Shown piece by piece: positions 24,325 through 38,156 of a stretch of DNA of 64,000 nt. The notes beneath the pieces were generated by a model. That model made no database searches. It had not been told where the DNA came from and was given only the letters and a program-made list of their open reading frames with translations. This DNA is from Otis tarda. Taxonomy: Eukaryota > Chordata > Aves > Otidiformes > Otididae. The translations under genes and the position numbers were made by a program. The first letter of the stretch is position 1. Each line of letters begins with the position of its first letter. The stretch spans positions 69,678,987 to 69,742,986 of the forward strand of contig CM048557.1 in assembly GCA_026413225.1 (NCBI GenBank), written 5' to 3'.

Positions 24325-27228
24325 TCATTTTAATTTTTTTCTTAGAAACTCTGTGGGGTTCATGTAAAGCAACAAGCAAAAATCATATTTTAGGAAACTT
24401 ATTTGGAAACAGATTCGTTGTACTCTTTTTACCTGCACAATCCCAAAATGCCAGGATTTTGCCAGTGAGCCGTTTTCACTCTGTAGTGGGATTTTTTTTT
24501 TTTTGTCAGTGTGAAGGCAACTTCCCAAGCAAATAACCCCGTGTGATTTTACCTGGGTGAACTGTGTGTGTGCTGGCTGGAAGGCATGGCAGTGCCTCCA
24601 ATGTCAGTTCTGTTCCTCCCTGTGTGGTTACCCATCGTGGAGTGATAGACCAGCGTCGGGACTGGTGGAGGGACACGCAGGAGCTGTGTGCTCTTTGCAA
24701 ATGCCTCAAATTCAGGAATTTTTCTCTTCATTTTCCAAGAACCTGTAGCTCTTGCGCCCGACACCACAGTTGTTGCAACTGAGTCATCACTAGCAGTGGC
24801 TAAAAGATGTTGGGTGTTACTGAACTCATAGTAGTTACTTGTGTTTTGTCCAAAACCTGTTGTTCCTCCTCATGGTTCAGGCTAACTGCCAGCGGTTGTT
24901 TTGGGTTTTGGATTATCTGTGCGAGTTTGGTGTCTTGATTGAGCAGTCCGGTTTTTTTGGTAATATCTCTCAGATGATTACAATGACATGGACACGTTAG
25001 CAAAGCTCATTGCCCAGCGTGGAAGTAGAAATAGGGATCAAGAATAATCTACCTGTCTAAAATATTTCAGAAAAATACTCTTCATAAACCAATGAAAGAT
25101 TAACTAGAACACAACTGTCCTCCCCCCACTGAAAGGATAACTTCTGCCAAACAAACCTATGAGCCTCAAAAATGCGCAAGTGGGGAGTAATAATGCAATT
25201 TTATGCTCTAATTCTTTGTCTGGAAAGCTTTGCAGTAACCACGCTGTTATTTTACCCAGGGCACGAGCCTTTACCCAGATAGCCTCTGGCCGGTGGTCAA
25301 AGCCTTACCTGCCCCTGTTTGGGGATGGTGGCTGTGCTCCTGCAGGCGAGCTCCTTGGCTCTTTCCTGGGAGACTTCGGAGGAAAATATGTCGGTTTATT
25401 GATACGAAAAAGTTCTGTGTTGACAAACGGGCTTCATAGCTTCCCGAGCTGGGAGGTGGCAGGATTCCTGCTCTGTTCCAGGCATGCTCCAAGATGGATG
25501 CACCTCCCCATGCTGAAAATACCCGACCCCTCAAATCATTGACTGCTGTCTGGTGGAAACTTGAAGACAGGCATCTACTCGAAATCTAATCAGGCTCAAG
25601 AATCAGATTACAGTAATTTCATATACTGAGGCCCGTCCCTCACCTGCTCTCATTAACAGGAACATTTCCAGTTCCATTTTTCAGGCTTAAAGCTGTGTTT
25701 GTCTCTCTCCTGCTGCTGTCCTCAATAAATATACAGGGACATTGACTGCATAGCTGGCCACCCTGGGTCAAGTAACACAAGGTGCTGATGAAAAATGAAA
25801 TCTGGAAAAATATGTTTTTCCTTTTTTTTCTCTTTCCATTCTACACTGTGACATGTATCCTTATTAGCAACCCTACAGCCCCTTTGGCTGCAGCAAAATG
25901 TGTGGGGTTCAATTGATAACGTCCCTTTAATTTTAAAAATCGGAGCAGAGTGGTAAATGGCAGTCACAGGCATGCGACTGGGGCGGGTTAGAGACAGCTG
26001 TTGATCTTTTAGGAAGCGTGTATGGGAAAGGCAAGTGCTGCACTGGAAAATACAGACATTTTCTTGTCTTAGAATAAATCAAATATTCTCCTTAGTAGAT
26101 ACACTTCTGTTTCTCTTCTACACATTTCCCTCAGTGGGAATTCAGGAATTATATTTGCTTTTTTCTTTTAAATATTTATCTTTTTCTTTTAATATGTGAC
26201 ATTTTTCCTCCAAACCATTTACTGTCGATATTTTTGGCAGAGTAAAACCCTAGTTCAACCGGAGTCTAGAGAAAACTGATCCACTTTGGTGAATTCAAAA
26301 TTTGTCATGTAGAGTCAGCAGTAGAGGGCTTGAGGGTTGTTTGTTTTTTGGTTTTTTTTTGTTTTTTTTTCAAGTCAAAATCTTCCCTGTTTATGCTATC
26401 TGCTTCTCTAATACTGTGATGTCTCCCCAGTGCCTTCTTTCATCCGTCCTCTGCGTCCTCTCTGCTCCCACACGGGTATGCTGGAGCCCTGCAGCTAACT
26501 GGTGCCCGTTAGCTAACTGCCATTAATTTTTAATCTAAAGATCCTCTCTTCAGTATTATTATTCGTGTTTGTTTATTTCAGCTTTTTTTTTTTTCTACTG
26601 AGTTTGGTTTTTGTCGTTTTATCATCTTAATGCAGAGCAGGTCTTGTCTCTGCAGCTGACTGCCCGAGGGCTGCTGCTGGAGGGTGGTGGTGGTCTTCAC
26701 CAGCGCTCTGCTGCGTTACGAGAAAATTCCATTTAGTCACTTCCTCCCTTAGAGTATTTGTTAGGCACTTTATGTCCTTTCCCACCAACTTCAGGTAAAT
26801 TTAGCACTCAAACAATGGGAAACTTGAAAGGATGAAAGAGGGAAGAGGGACTGTGGGAGGTTGTCCTCTTGTCTCCCTGTTCTTACCCATCTCATCATCT
26901 CCCTTCTCCTCCCTGTTCTATCCCCATATGACCCAAGCTGGTTTCAGAGCATGGAAAATATGGGGTCAAAGAACGTCCACACAAATATATCAACAATGTA
27001 TGCAAAAACCTCTTTTAAAATAGCTGACTTGCACTGTCAGGTACTTGGATGCTCCTGTCCTCCTGTATCCCACTGCAATTCTGTGCTCCATCTGCTCCAT
27101 GTTCCCAAATCCTCTGTTTTACCTTCTTCAAGTGTTAGACAAATTATTTTTTTTTTCTAATTCATGATCCTTTCATAAAGATCACTTTAAATGAAACAAT
27201 TTAGTATTACTCTTTAACGTCCAAATCA

Positions 27229-27400
27229 ACTGGCCCAGAGAGGTGGTGGATGGCCCATCCCTGGAAACATTCCAGGCCAGGTTGGCCGGGGCTCTGAGCA
27301 ACCTGATCTGGTTGGAGATGTCCCTGCTCCTTGGAAGGGGGTTGGACTTGGATGGGCTTTAAAAGTCCCTTCCAACCCTAACCATCCTATTATTCTATGA
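27229..27400 (+). mobile_element. CR1 LINE 3' end, short
   Basis: About 170 bp from ACTGGCCCAGAGAGGTGG to TATTCTATGA. It lacks the AACACTGGCCCAGGTTGCCC junction in full (the CAGGTTGCC part is missing), so it has a small internal deletion. It carries the same core as the other GGCCGGGGCT-type copies, with a TATTCTATGA tail. Confidence 0.92.
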
Positions 27401-29015
27401 TCTCTGGAGCATATACACGTTGTCTTGAGGACATTTCTGAAATCAAAGTATGCTTGGACTCTCTGTCCCCTCGTGCCTGAATTCATGTGGGTCGTTCGCG
27501 ACTGGCTGCTGGCTCCAGCCCATGGAGCACTAACCTACTTACTGCTTTTAGATGTCTCATCTCCCTCAAGATTAGCCATGACATTTTCCTGAACCGCTGA
27601 GATCCTTCTGCTAGTTTGGCTCTGGGTCGTTTGGCGGTGCGTTCCCGTCTGTCAGCAGGCACTCCGATACTTTGCTTTAATGGCCAATTTTCTGATGGTT
27701 ATCCTTTTGAAATCTGCTGGAGTGCGAGGCTGAGGGCTGATTCCCTTTGCTCTTTATCTTCTTCTCTTGGGTAGTGTTACTGGGAGCCTCTGTACTGCTG
27801 ATTTACAGCCTGAACAAAGATGCTATCACAGTAATGTCTGGTTTGGAAAATTGCTTTAAAACCATGCAAAAATGGAGAATAGTGCATTTTTTTTTCTTTT
27901 TTTTTCCTTTTATTTTGTGAGGGTGTTTTTTAAACAATTTAATGCTGACAAGACCAGCTGTCTTATTTTCATGGCTGTTAGCAAGTGCGGAGCCCGTTGA
28001 CTTCCGTGGGATGTGCGAGTGCTGAGCGGCACGGCGAAGTGAAGCCATCCGCCAATGCCAACTGGTACAGCCCAGCTCTTCCTCCTGAACGGGACTCCCT
28101 GGAACAAACCGGTGTAACACTGGTTTGGAGATACCCACATGCTCTTTTGTGCCCGTCGTGAGATGGCTGAGCTGTAGGGATCCACTGTAGGGATTGCATC
28201 ACACTGCCCACGGCTTGTGTTTGGGTGAGGATCCCACTGAACGGACCATGGCTGATTATCAGCCTGGATTTGGATGTATCTGTTCCCCAGAAAGTAAATG
28301 TACTTTTAATACTTTTAATAATATCATAAAGACAGAGGGATGATTTCTTCCATGTGCTTTACTGAAGAGGAGAGTCCTGGCCATGGTCAAACCATGCCTA
28401 CAAGTCGGTGGTCGATCTGAGCTGTCTTCGGGACAGCTAACGGGAGCAGTGATGCAGGCACAATCTCTCCACCCGAACTAAACCCAAGCACTCATACTGC
28501 TCTCCGTTCAGTTTGATTACTACTTCAGCTGTTAAATTTCAGGTACGCTGCCATTGCCCATGCGTGCTGTGTTCTTGAGAACGTCATGTTCCAGCACGCT
28601 GAAGAAATTTGAGGTCTCACTGCAATGTTATCATCCTTGTGACCTCATAATTCTGTGACAGGGAAAACCGATGTCTGACGTCGGTGAGCTTCTGAAAACA
28701 GGGTTAGGTTCAGAGGCAGGTTAGAGAAACGGGTTCAGGGTCAGATGCTGGGTTATTTAGCATCTCCAGACTGGTGTACTGGTATTTCAATTTTTCAAGG
28801 TGTAGCAGCCAGATTTTCAGGCACGAAAATCTCCCAGATTTTCTTCTCTCTTTCCTTACAGTTACACAATCGTGTTTTGAAAAAAAATAAGAGCCAGTGC
28901 TGCTTTCTTTTGATGTTTTAATATGTGACAGTAAGGGGAGCTTTATTGAAAACTTACCTGTCTTTAGTGGTGCCACTTTCTCCAGGAAACAGAATTTAAA
29001 AAATGAAATCTGATT

Positions 29016-29044
29016 AAAAAAAAAACAACAACAACAACAACAAA
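29016..29044. repeat. A run followed by (CAA)6 microsatellite
   Basis: Ten A residues followed by six CAA units at 29026-29043. It is a simple microsatellite, potentially length-polymorphic. Confidence 0.9.
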
Positions 29045-31077
29045 ATTTAAAAGTCTCTGCTGGTTTTCTGGAGAAAACACTGTGTTAGCTAGAGAATCTT
29101 TCTTCTTCTTTGAGGAGTAAATGTAAATGAATGTTTTGTCAAGAACCTACTTTATGTCTGATATGTCAAATGCATTAATTAGGTCAATAACTTTGGGTAG
29201 TCTCAAAATGCCAAATAAAAAGGAAGGATATCGGGTGGAGCACAATCCCTCCTCGACACGGACCACAGCGAAGCCCGTTTCTCCATCCCGCAGGCTGCTT
29301 TGCTGAAGCCCTGCTACCTATGTGCAGGATGTTTAAATAATGTATGTTATCCAGAAGGTGGGTGTTTTTTGCAGATGAACCACAGGAACATTGTTTCCAT
29401 GAATATTTATTTTCCAGACCTTGTACAAATTTCCAGAGGAAAAAAAAATTTCAAGTTTTAGAGTGAAAAAGAACTGCCACTTTTGGTCATGATGCAGTTG
29501 ATGCCTTGACCAAAATCTGCTGCTGTTTATTCTGTTTTGTTATTAGCTGCAGGGCGATATCTGCTTTGTGTTAAGCATTTCATACTTGTACAAGAGAGAA
29601 TATTCACTGAAAAACTTAAAATATTAACAAAAAAGAAACTTTTTTCTTTTAATAAAATAAACCAAACAAATCCTTATATGGCAGACAACAGAAATGGCTT
29701 TTTAACAGAATTAGGAAGAAATGGGGGCCTTCAAAGATTAAGTCAGAGAGGTTAAAGCCAGAAAAGTGCAGTATGTTTTTTGAAAAATTGCCGAGTTCAA
29801 AGAAAACCTAATCAAACATCAAACCAGCTTCTTTAGTGCAATAAAACGTAGAGTTTTTTCCTCAACTGCAGAATTCATGTTTGTCCTAATCTAAATAATT
29901 TATATAAATCCAGAAATGAGGTCCCATTAAATCTTTTAAAACAAGGTTATTTTTTCCCCTCAGTCAATTTTGTGGCTAGTAAGATTGTACAGAGCCTCCT
30001 GGATGCAGGAACGTTACTTTCTGGAGCAGAGAGTTGGACGGGTGGCATAGTTATTTGTTAAATCAGCCTGAAATACAGAAGAAGAATTGAGGATAAAAAA
30101 CGACTAAACAAAATAATGAACTAAATCCAGGACAATCAACAGGTTCATGCCTTCATTTTAGGAAGGACATGGTGGCCATGGAGCACGTCCACCATGGGAA
30201 GCGCAATGGCGATAGAGGGAGGTTGAGCACTCTAGAAGTTCAAGTACTGTGTACAAAGGAGCAAATAAAATTAAGAGATGGTGAAAGTTTCTCCACCCTC
30301 ATCCTACCTTCTTCCCTAAGCCAACTCAACACACATCATAGCATTGGGAATTAGCTCATTGCAGAGCTCAGATAAAGAGAGAAAGGGTTCTGCTCTTTCC
30401 CCCTCGTCAGCACTTCCCTCTTTTCAGGGTTGACTGTTTTGTACCTTGTCCTTTGGATCTTGTTTTTAATAATGAATTGTTTCAGGATTTGATTTTTAAG
30501 AGCAAAAGCAGAGGGAAACATCAGGTTTTGTTTGATTTAAATCAAAATTTCCTTTTCATTTTCAGTTGAAATTAGAATCAACAGTAAGTTATTCACTTAA
30601 TCCCTGTAATGAACTTTGTGCATCTATTTTCAGTCTGCCAGTGTCTTTATTGAATCTTTTATTGGGGTTCAACTCCACTCTTGCCTTCTGTTTGGTGCTA
30701 TCGGGGTGGATAGATCATTGTGCTGCTGGCCCAGACCCCTCAGAGGTGGGTTCCTTGTCCCCAGGACTGGCAGCACGGTCAGCTGGCCATGTCTGCCTGT
30801 TCCTGGCCCAGCTAGACATGCTCTGGCAACCCAAAGTGGGTTGCATCAGTCTTCAACTGTGTTTTTCATCTTGAGGCAGTGATGTTTCTCTCCACACAGG
30901 GCAACTGCTGGCTCTTTTTGAGGACCATCAGGGACTCTCAGGTGGCCACATCAAGTGGAGCCTCAAGGGTTGAAGCACGTTGCGTTGGCAGCATCTGGCA
31001 CACCATGCAAGGGTTGTGCTGGGGTGGCTCCCTGCTGTCTCTCCAGCAGCTTTTACCTCCATGCAATTTTATAGGCC

Positions 31078-31102
31078 AAAAAAAAAAAAAAAAAAAAAAA
31101 AA
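31078..31102. repeat. Poly(A) run of 25
   Basis: An uninterrupted run of 25 A after ATAGGCC. No gene-derived sequence is recognisable upstream, so I do not call a retrocopy. Confidence 0.9.
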
Positions 31103-31830
31103 CCCCAGCCCTCCCACAAGGAGGTTTCTGAGAAGTAATCTGGGACTGAGTTTGTTATCCATGTCCCTCCAACGAGGCAGGGAGTGATGGTGGCACATGG
31201 AGCCCTCGCTGCATGAATGGCTAAGGGGATCTCCTAATGCTAATGGCATCTCCTGGTGTTTATGTATGGAGAAGCATCTCCTCTCTGTGTATTAAAAAAA
31301 AAAATTAAAACACAAATGCCGAGACTGATGGCAGCAGGATGTGAAATCAGTGCGTGGGGCTCAGCTGTACCCTGACCCTGTACTCATTTACCAGAACAGC
31401 AAAGCAAGATGCCAAATGTCGCTGTCCCCAGAGCCCTGCACAACACTGGGGGCATTTGCTTCTCCTCCCCTCTAGTTTTCTGTTTCCTTTCCCATTGGAG
31501 ATTGTGGTGTACAGGTTTCTAGATGGCAGCTCCCAGTACTGCTCAGCTGAGGGATATTTTGGATTTACCAAAACTCATTCCAACTGTTAACAGCTGCGCC
31601 AAGGTGAGATGGGAGGGACGTCCCCATTCTGTCTGACAGCAGGGGCTGAGCAGCCCTGACGTCTGTTGGCTTTCGGGCTCAGCCCAGATCCTTACAGAAT
31701 TGTGCCAAAAAGGAAACAAAATTGTTTAAAAGATCTAAACTTTTTTTTTCTTTTTAATACCAAAGAATGGTGTGAAGTTACTGGGTGCATGGTGAAGATT
31801 TTTTGCTTTTTTTTGCCCCAGTGTAACAAA

Positions 31831-32127
31831 ATCATAGAATTGTAGAATGGTTTGGGTCGAAAGGGACCTTCAGAGGCCACCCAGTCCAACCCCCCTGCCA
31901 GGAGCAGGGACATCTCCAACCAGATCAGGTTGCTCAGAGCCCCAGCCAGCCTGGCCTGGGATGTTTCCAGGGATGGGGCATCCACCGCCTCTCTGGGCAA
32001 CCTGGGCCAGTGCTCCACCACCCTCAGTGTAAAAAATTTTTTCCTAATATCTAATCTGAATCTGCTTGCCTCTATTTTAAAACCATTACCCTTCATCCTG
32101 TCACAACAGGCCCTATTGAAGAGTCTA
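31831..32127 (-). mobile_element. CR1 LINE 3' end, antisense to MDGA2
   Basis: Reverse-complement copy that begins with the 3' end (ATCATAGAATTGTAGAATGG) and extends to GGCCCTATTGAAGAGTC. It contains CAGATCAGGTTGCTCAGAGC, the complement of the shared core. It is one of three CR1 fragments here inserted against the direction of the gene. Confidence 0.93.
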
Positions 32128-32565
32128 TCATGTAAGACAAGTCCAAGCCTCTGGCAGATTATAATCAATCAATGTAAGAGGTGATCTCAATAGAGGAGAA
32201 CCTTTTTCGTACCAAGAAAGTACTGCCAAAACACCTCCGGACCGTAGTGTGTCCCAGTATAGACAAGTCATAAGACATAATTATTAACAACGATGTTTTG
32301 TGACCAAAGAAAAGATTTTTATCTTTTCCTAAACCATCTTCAGCCTATTTTTGACAGTTAGAAAGTGAGAATTAGTTAAAAATTTCATTTAGTATGACTA
32401 TGCAACAGGGTTGCCTAAAGGAACGATGCTGTTTTTCAAGGCACCTACTGCCAAAAATGATGGAACTGCTTCAGAATCTGGGCAACTGAAAGACAGTTTT
32501 ACACCCTTGAGTCAGGAGCAGTACAGATTGACACAGAAATGTGGCGTGAAAGACAGGTAATAGGG

Positions 32566-32585
32566 AAAAAAAAAAAAAAAAAAAA
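32566..32585. repeat. Poly(A) run of 20
   Basis: An uninterrupted A run between GGTAATAGGG and GTGAGGAAGG. No recognisable retrocopy precedes it. Confidence 0.9.
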
Positions 32586-34879
32586 GTGAGGAAGGGAATA
32601 CGTTGGAGATTCATGACCTAAAACTAAAATCTCATTTGAAAGCACGCTTCACCTTTGGATAATGTGCTTTACTTTTCTTGAACAGTGCAGCGCTGATACA
32701 GCCCTGATGTTTCAGTGGAATTACAGTCAGTTTAAATTAATTTCTTCTGAGACCTTTTGTCCACACTGTATCATTGGCTTCTTCACTGTAGCAGGACTCA
32801 AGACCGCTTTGACAGTTGTGTGTTTTATTGACTCGTGAGCTCTGATCTCGGGGATATGCTCCTGCCCATCATCTGGTCACAAAACAACCCTACTCCTTCT
32901 CTTATTGCTTGTACTTGGTGAGCAAAACAATCTGTTTAAATTACCCGACAAGCTTTGGCATTAGCAAGAGCAGCCAATGACTGGAGACATTTTTAAGTGC
33001 CATGACTCCTGTCTTGTAGACTTGTGTTTTCAGTAGTTACTGGGTACAGCTGCCTCACTCTGGGTCTCAGAAAGTCCCACTGAATTGACCAAAAACTTGA
33101 GGGGTAAACACAAGGTGTTTCAATTGCCACCTGTTCTGTGGAGTCCCAAATCCAACATTGCCTTTGCGTTTGGTGCGTATCACTCGAGTTCCCCTGGCGC
33201 TGCTTGCCTCTGTGTTAGTCTCCAGGCTGACTGGAGTCTGGATGCCTTATCATTCACTTTCTAGCTGATTCAGCCTACCATTATTCAACGGTATGACGAA
33301 AACCAGTTCCTGCCTTAAAGTGATATGAAAATGATGTGGTGTTTAAAAATGGAGAAAATTTATTGGAAATATGTGGTTTGAAAACATCTTAGCAGCTTGC
33401 AGTCCAATGTCTGAAATCAGCTTCATTAATATCCCATCTCTCAGTCGCATTTCTCATAACTTGTGGGCAGAATTTAAAGTTGCACAAACCTCATGTGTTT
33501 TGAAGTCAATGATTTTGCAATGTCCTTTTGTCTTTGACCGTTGGGTTTGTGGGCTCTTTCTTGCCTGGCTGGCCAGTAGCTTGCCAGGATGGAGAAGCAT
33601 TACAGAACACATCTGAGCCAGATCCCAGGCGGCATTACATGGTGGATCACATGTGATGTGATGCAGAGATGCCCAGACCGCTGCCAACACGGGCTGCCTG
33701 GTCTCGCTGCATGCCTTATCTGCTCCCCAACGCGTTGGAGACCTCTTGGAATTTCGGGGGGGATTTGGAGATAAAGCCCAGCACTGTGTTGGTGTGGTTT
33801 TGTTCTCTATTGCAGAGCTAGGCTGCTGGTGCTGTCTCTGAGACCTGGGTGGCACTCCGCTGCAATCACCCACAGACCTGCCCTGGGCAGGCCCCGGCAC
33901 CGGCTGCTCTCCCAGGAGACTCCCAAGAGCATACGCCTCCACCCCATCATCTCGCTACACCTTGGTGGGTACACATCCTGACGTGTACCACAAACTGGCC
34001 TGTTTTTTCCCAATCCTCCCTTCCTAGAAGGAATTTTGAGATTACACCTTAAAGCAATTTACATTATTTGCATTTTTGTGGGTTTTTATGCTGCTCTGTG
34101 CAGACATGGTCATAACTGCTGTTCTGCTCAGGTTTTTTCCTGCATGCAAATGGCTTCTAATTTGCCAGGGCTGCTCACATTAAAGCTGTGGATGTTTGCA
34201 TAAAGCAGAAGCGCACAGGGCAGCAGCGACTAAGGACAGAGGCACAAATTCCAGCAGTACTTGAATCAAGAGAAGTCCTTGATTTCTATAGACAAGTTTC
34301 TGAGCACAGCTGGGAGAGCTGATCCCCCGCCTGACCTGTTTCTTCTGGGTATTTTTTTAGTGGCTGTTTTGTTAAAACGGGCACATGCGCTTGTGTGGTG
34401 CCTGTGGAGTTTTCCGTGTTTACGAGAGATGTTCCAGGACACGTGGATGCTTTGCAAGGCTGGTGGCATTGGGAATATCAGTGTCTTGATTGATGGCTGG
34501 TGGAAAACTATCATGAGGAAACTGAGGGAAGAAATGACCAGGTGTTTGACATCGCCGATAGCTCAGTGTGTCGTTTTTCCTTTTCTCAGTCCAAGTACAT
34601 ATCATGGGTTGGGTCTTCCCAGCCTGGTGGAAAAAGCTCTCGGTTTTGGTGAGGAACTGTGAGTTTGAGGTAGGACCTTGAGACCCTGCGTGGAGCTGGG
34701 ACTCCTGGAGCACCCGCGGACTGTTAGATTTGAATACGGAGAGAGCTGGTGGAGCGAGCGGTTTGAATTACTGTTAGCATTAATTTCTTTCTTTATGAAG
34801 ACACCCGTACAAGGTACCTGTAAATCCTGGCTGTCTGGAGCAGTGTTTCTCTAAGGAAGATTTGATTACAAGCTGACTA

Positions 34880-34906
34880 TAAGTTATTAGCTGTAAGTTA
34901 TTAGCT
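34880..34906. repeat. 14-bp period tandem duplication
   Basis: TAAGTTATTAGCT occurs at 34880-34892 and again at 34894-34906, separated by one G. Confidence 0.9.
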
Positions 34907-35695
34907 TTCCAGCGAGTCTAAATGAATGTTACAGGCTATAAACTGACTGTGTAATTTACAATTTCTCATGTAAAGCTTAATGATGGTTGCAGTAACATTT
35001 ATATCTTTTCCAAGGACAGGAGAAAATTTCTTACTGTGTCGCTGATTACAACAGTCTCATCCCAGTTTCCTGTCTCGAGTTAAACTGGCAGTGTATTGTT
35101 TTATTTTTTCCCCCTCCCTGGTGTCTTTGGCCTGAAACTTGAAGTACTTTGCCAGGCGCCTCATTCCCTTGCGAGCATCACCTCGTGGCGGCGCTCCTTC
35201 CCGTGGAAAATGCATCGTGGAGTTGGAGTTGAGCATGGACCATCTCTTCCTCCAGGGAAAGCAGCACATGTCCTCTTCAGTTTTGGTTTGGATTTTGTCC
35301 CTTGCAGTGCTGTTGGCTTCTCATGAGTGGGACACATCTGTCCTCCGCATCTGTATCTTCCCCTGGTTTGGGAGCAGCAGCCCTTCATAGTCCAACCGCA
35401 GCTTTCCCAGCTGCAGCAAGAGTTCTGCTGTATTCTCGGGCCTTAGGAATAAGAGGTTAGACTCTAGCTTAGCTAAATGTTAACAAGTCAATACTTACCT
35501 TGATTCAGAAACACAGGCAAACATGTCAGAATAATATGTAAACTCTTGTTTATGTATTTCTCAAATTTGCCAGTCTAGGGACAGTCATGGATGGCTGGGA
35601 ACTGTAGGAAGTGGAAAAAATCGTCAGAGACCATATGTCACCTGCATTCCAACCTGTGTGGTCTTAAAATGCCTTCTGAAGTATCACTACCATTT

Positions 35696-35715
35696 AAAAA
35701 AAAAAAAAAAAAAAA
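35696..35715. repeat. Poly(A) run of 20
   Basis: An A run after CACTACCATTT. It is low-complexity sequence only. Confidence 0.9.
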
Positions 35716-37167
35716 GATTTTTCATTCATCTGCTCGGCACAGTAGGTGTTTGATTTTAATTAAAGACCAGGGAGACTGTGGAGATTATAACAGTGCTACG
35801 GAGCCCACAGCGTCTCCTAAAAACATGCGACAGGAAAGACCGTTTCCAAGGCGTGTGGAGTACTGAGGTGGGTTTGCTTCCCGCTGGACTCGCTCCTGCT
35901 GTGGTGGAGGATCTGAATTAAGAGGAGTGTTGCCAGCCCCCTTGGAAGCAGATTGCTGCCTTACCCCACGCGCTTGACCAGGGTAGTTTAATCCACGGGT
36001 GGTCAAATACGAAAGACAGTTCTTGCTGTGTTAACAGGTTTTTTTTCACCAATCTCCTGGTCCAAAGCCCGGTAAAGGCAGTGGACGCTGAGCCAGAGAC
36101 TGCCTTCTTGACAATTAATTTCCAGACTCAGCAGAGTTGGGAAATTTGGGTTATTTACCTCTCGTAGATCATCAGTGCAGCAGGTGGTGCCAAATGTGAC
36201 CTTTTAGCAAAGGTGACAAGGTGTTATTACTGGATCTCAACCGTGCTTCTCCTGTCGTCTAGTAAGAAGAGAAAAATGAAGTCAATTAATTCCATCCTGC
36301 GGCTGAAGGACCTCATTTGAGGAGTGGAGGGAGGGGTTATCTGAGGTGTTTCACTGTGCTTCAGACCTATTAATTTTTAATGCAAGTCTACCCTAGGGGA
36401 AGAAGGAAAATAACATTAATTCACCCAAAAAAAAAGGAGAGGATTGTGAATGCAGCAGTGGGTTGCACCGCTTGAGAAGCTACTACCTGCTCTTTCCTGG
36501 GTGAAGGAGGTGAGCTGCTGCCAGATGTCCCCAAGTGCAGCATCGCGGATGTGTCTTGGCTTTGACGCTTCATCCTGGGCTGTTTCAAAGTGGCCTCTGG
36601 GGACTGATGGTTCAGAGTGCGTGCATACCTTCTTGTTGACCACAGGATGCTCTGTGCAACCAGGATAATAAAGATGAACGGCTCAGCTTTTGAAGAGAGC
36701 TCTTGGCAGCTGAGCTGCAGGGTATAGGTCTATGTCTAGGGCCAAAGTGGTGACCCCAGGGCTTGGAGAACATAGAGCTGCCTCCCTGGATGAGGCAAGT
36801 GCTTGAGAGTGCGGTGCTCTGGGCTGGTGATAGTTATTTTAGGTTGGATAAAAAGAGCAATGAGTGATCTGGGAAAAAAAAAAGAGCAAAATGCATCCCT
36901 TCCACCGGCTGGCTCCTCTGTCGCTGGCAGCCCTGTAAATGTGTTTTCGAGGCGCGTGGTATATGGGAGTGAAGAACGTGCCCCAGTTGGTATTGGAGCT
37001 GAACCAGGCCCTCCCCATTAAGAAACCTGCCCACTGTGGTTGCTGCAAATAATTCCAGCAGTGTTTCAGTCCCACAGAGCCTGAAGAAGCTGCACTAGAG
37101 AGTGTTCAGCAGGGAGCTCTCGAGCGTCGCCACTGCAGAGCTTGTACAAGGAGTGGCCAGGGAGAAG

Positions 37168-37189
37168 AAAAAAAAAAAAAAAAAAAAAA
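37168..37189. repeat. Poly(A) run of 22
   Basis: An A run after GGAGAAG. It creates the poly-Phe stretch seen in the antisense open frame over 37106-37771, one reason that frame is not taken as a gene. Confidence 0.9.
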
Positions 37190-38097
37190 TCTACATTTCT
37201 GTATTGCTTGAGGGAAGCAGTGGCAGTTCATTTGCTGGCTGGCATTTTGTTTGGTTTCATCCTCCAAAATGCTTGTTTGGTTGTGTGATGTGAGGATATT
37301 CCGTGTTGGTTCTGGCGTGGACGGGAGCAGCCACCAGCTGTTGTATTTCCCAGGAACTGGGGAGCCCACGGCAGGAAAGGGAATGGGGGTAAGGCAGCTG
37401 CGTGACTCTGAACGCCAGGAGGGGAGGTCCTGATACACTTGGAAAGCATCAGGGGAGCCTGAGGAGCGAGCTTGGAGCTGGGACCAATGGATGGAGCCAC
37501 GGGACGGGTGCAGAGGAAGACCCATGGTACCAGGCAGGGGGGGATGCTCGGAAATGGTGTGCAGTGGTGGTCCTGGCCTCACCCGCCGGCCAGGGCAGCA
37601 GCATGGCTGAGCGATGGGGCCTGTCCAGCCGCTGCATTCCTCGCACTGCCCCAAAGATCTGCACAGAGCCGCGTCATCTCCCAGCCACAAGTGTTTCTCC
37701 TGCGACTCAGTGTTGCGCCCTGACCCCGAGATGCTCGCTTTGCAGGCACTGTCAGAGCTTCCCTGTCTCACCCCCTTCTCTGAGGCAACAGTTTTCTTTC
37801 CGTGCCTGTGGTGACACGTTCTTATTTACGATTTCACAACAGCATCCTGCTCTCTCTGCGTGACACCGCTTCCATTTCCCTACTTGTCCTTCGTTTGTCA
37901 GGCCTTTGGCGCTTACTGGCAAGCGACACCGCTTCCCCCTTCCGCACCCACAGTTCCCGGGGGATTTCTGTCGAGTTCACTTCAGCGACAGGTAAATTAC
38001 CACCTCGGTCTCGAACAGAGGATTCGCTTTGGTTTCTGTTGAGCTGTGTTTCACCTCGCTGTAGTAACCACTTTTGAGTCAGGCACGCGTCCACAAG

Positions 38098-38156
38098 CAT
38101 GCGTGCGTGCAGGTATGTACGTAGTGTATACATAAGTGTGTGCGTACATGTGTATC
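38098..38156. repeat. Degenerate alternating purine-pyrimidine (TG/CA) tract
   Basis: A mix of CATGCGTGCGTGCAGG and GTGTGTGCGTACATGTGTAT. It is an imperfect TG-type microsatellite, probably old. Confidence 0.75.

Noticed and set aside
31852..32184. Open frames repeated at many places with LLRAPA...LAWDVSRDGAST-type peptides
   Set aside because: These are translations of CR1 3' ends on either strand and recur at every CR1 copy. They are not genes.
37106..37771. 221-codon open frame on the minus strand
   Set aside because: It includes a poly-Phe stretch made by a 22-A run, sits in a GC-rich patch where several overlapping frames are open, and shows no recognisable domain.
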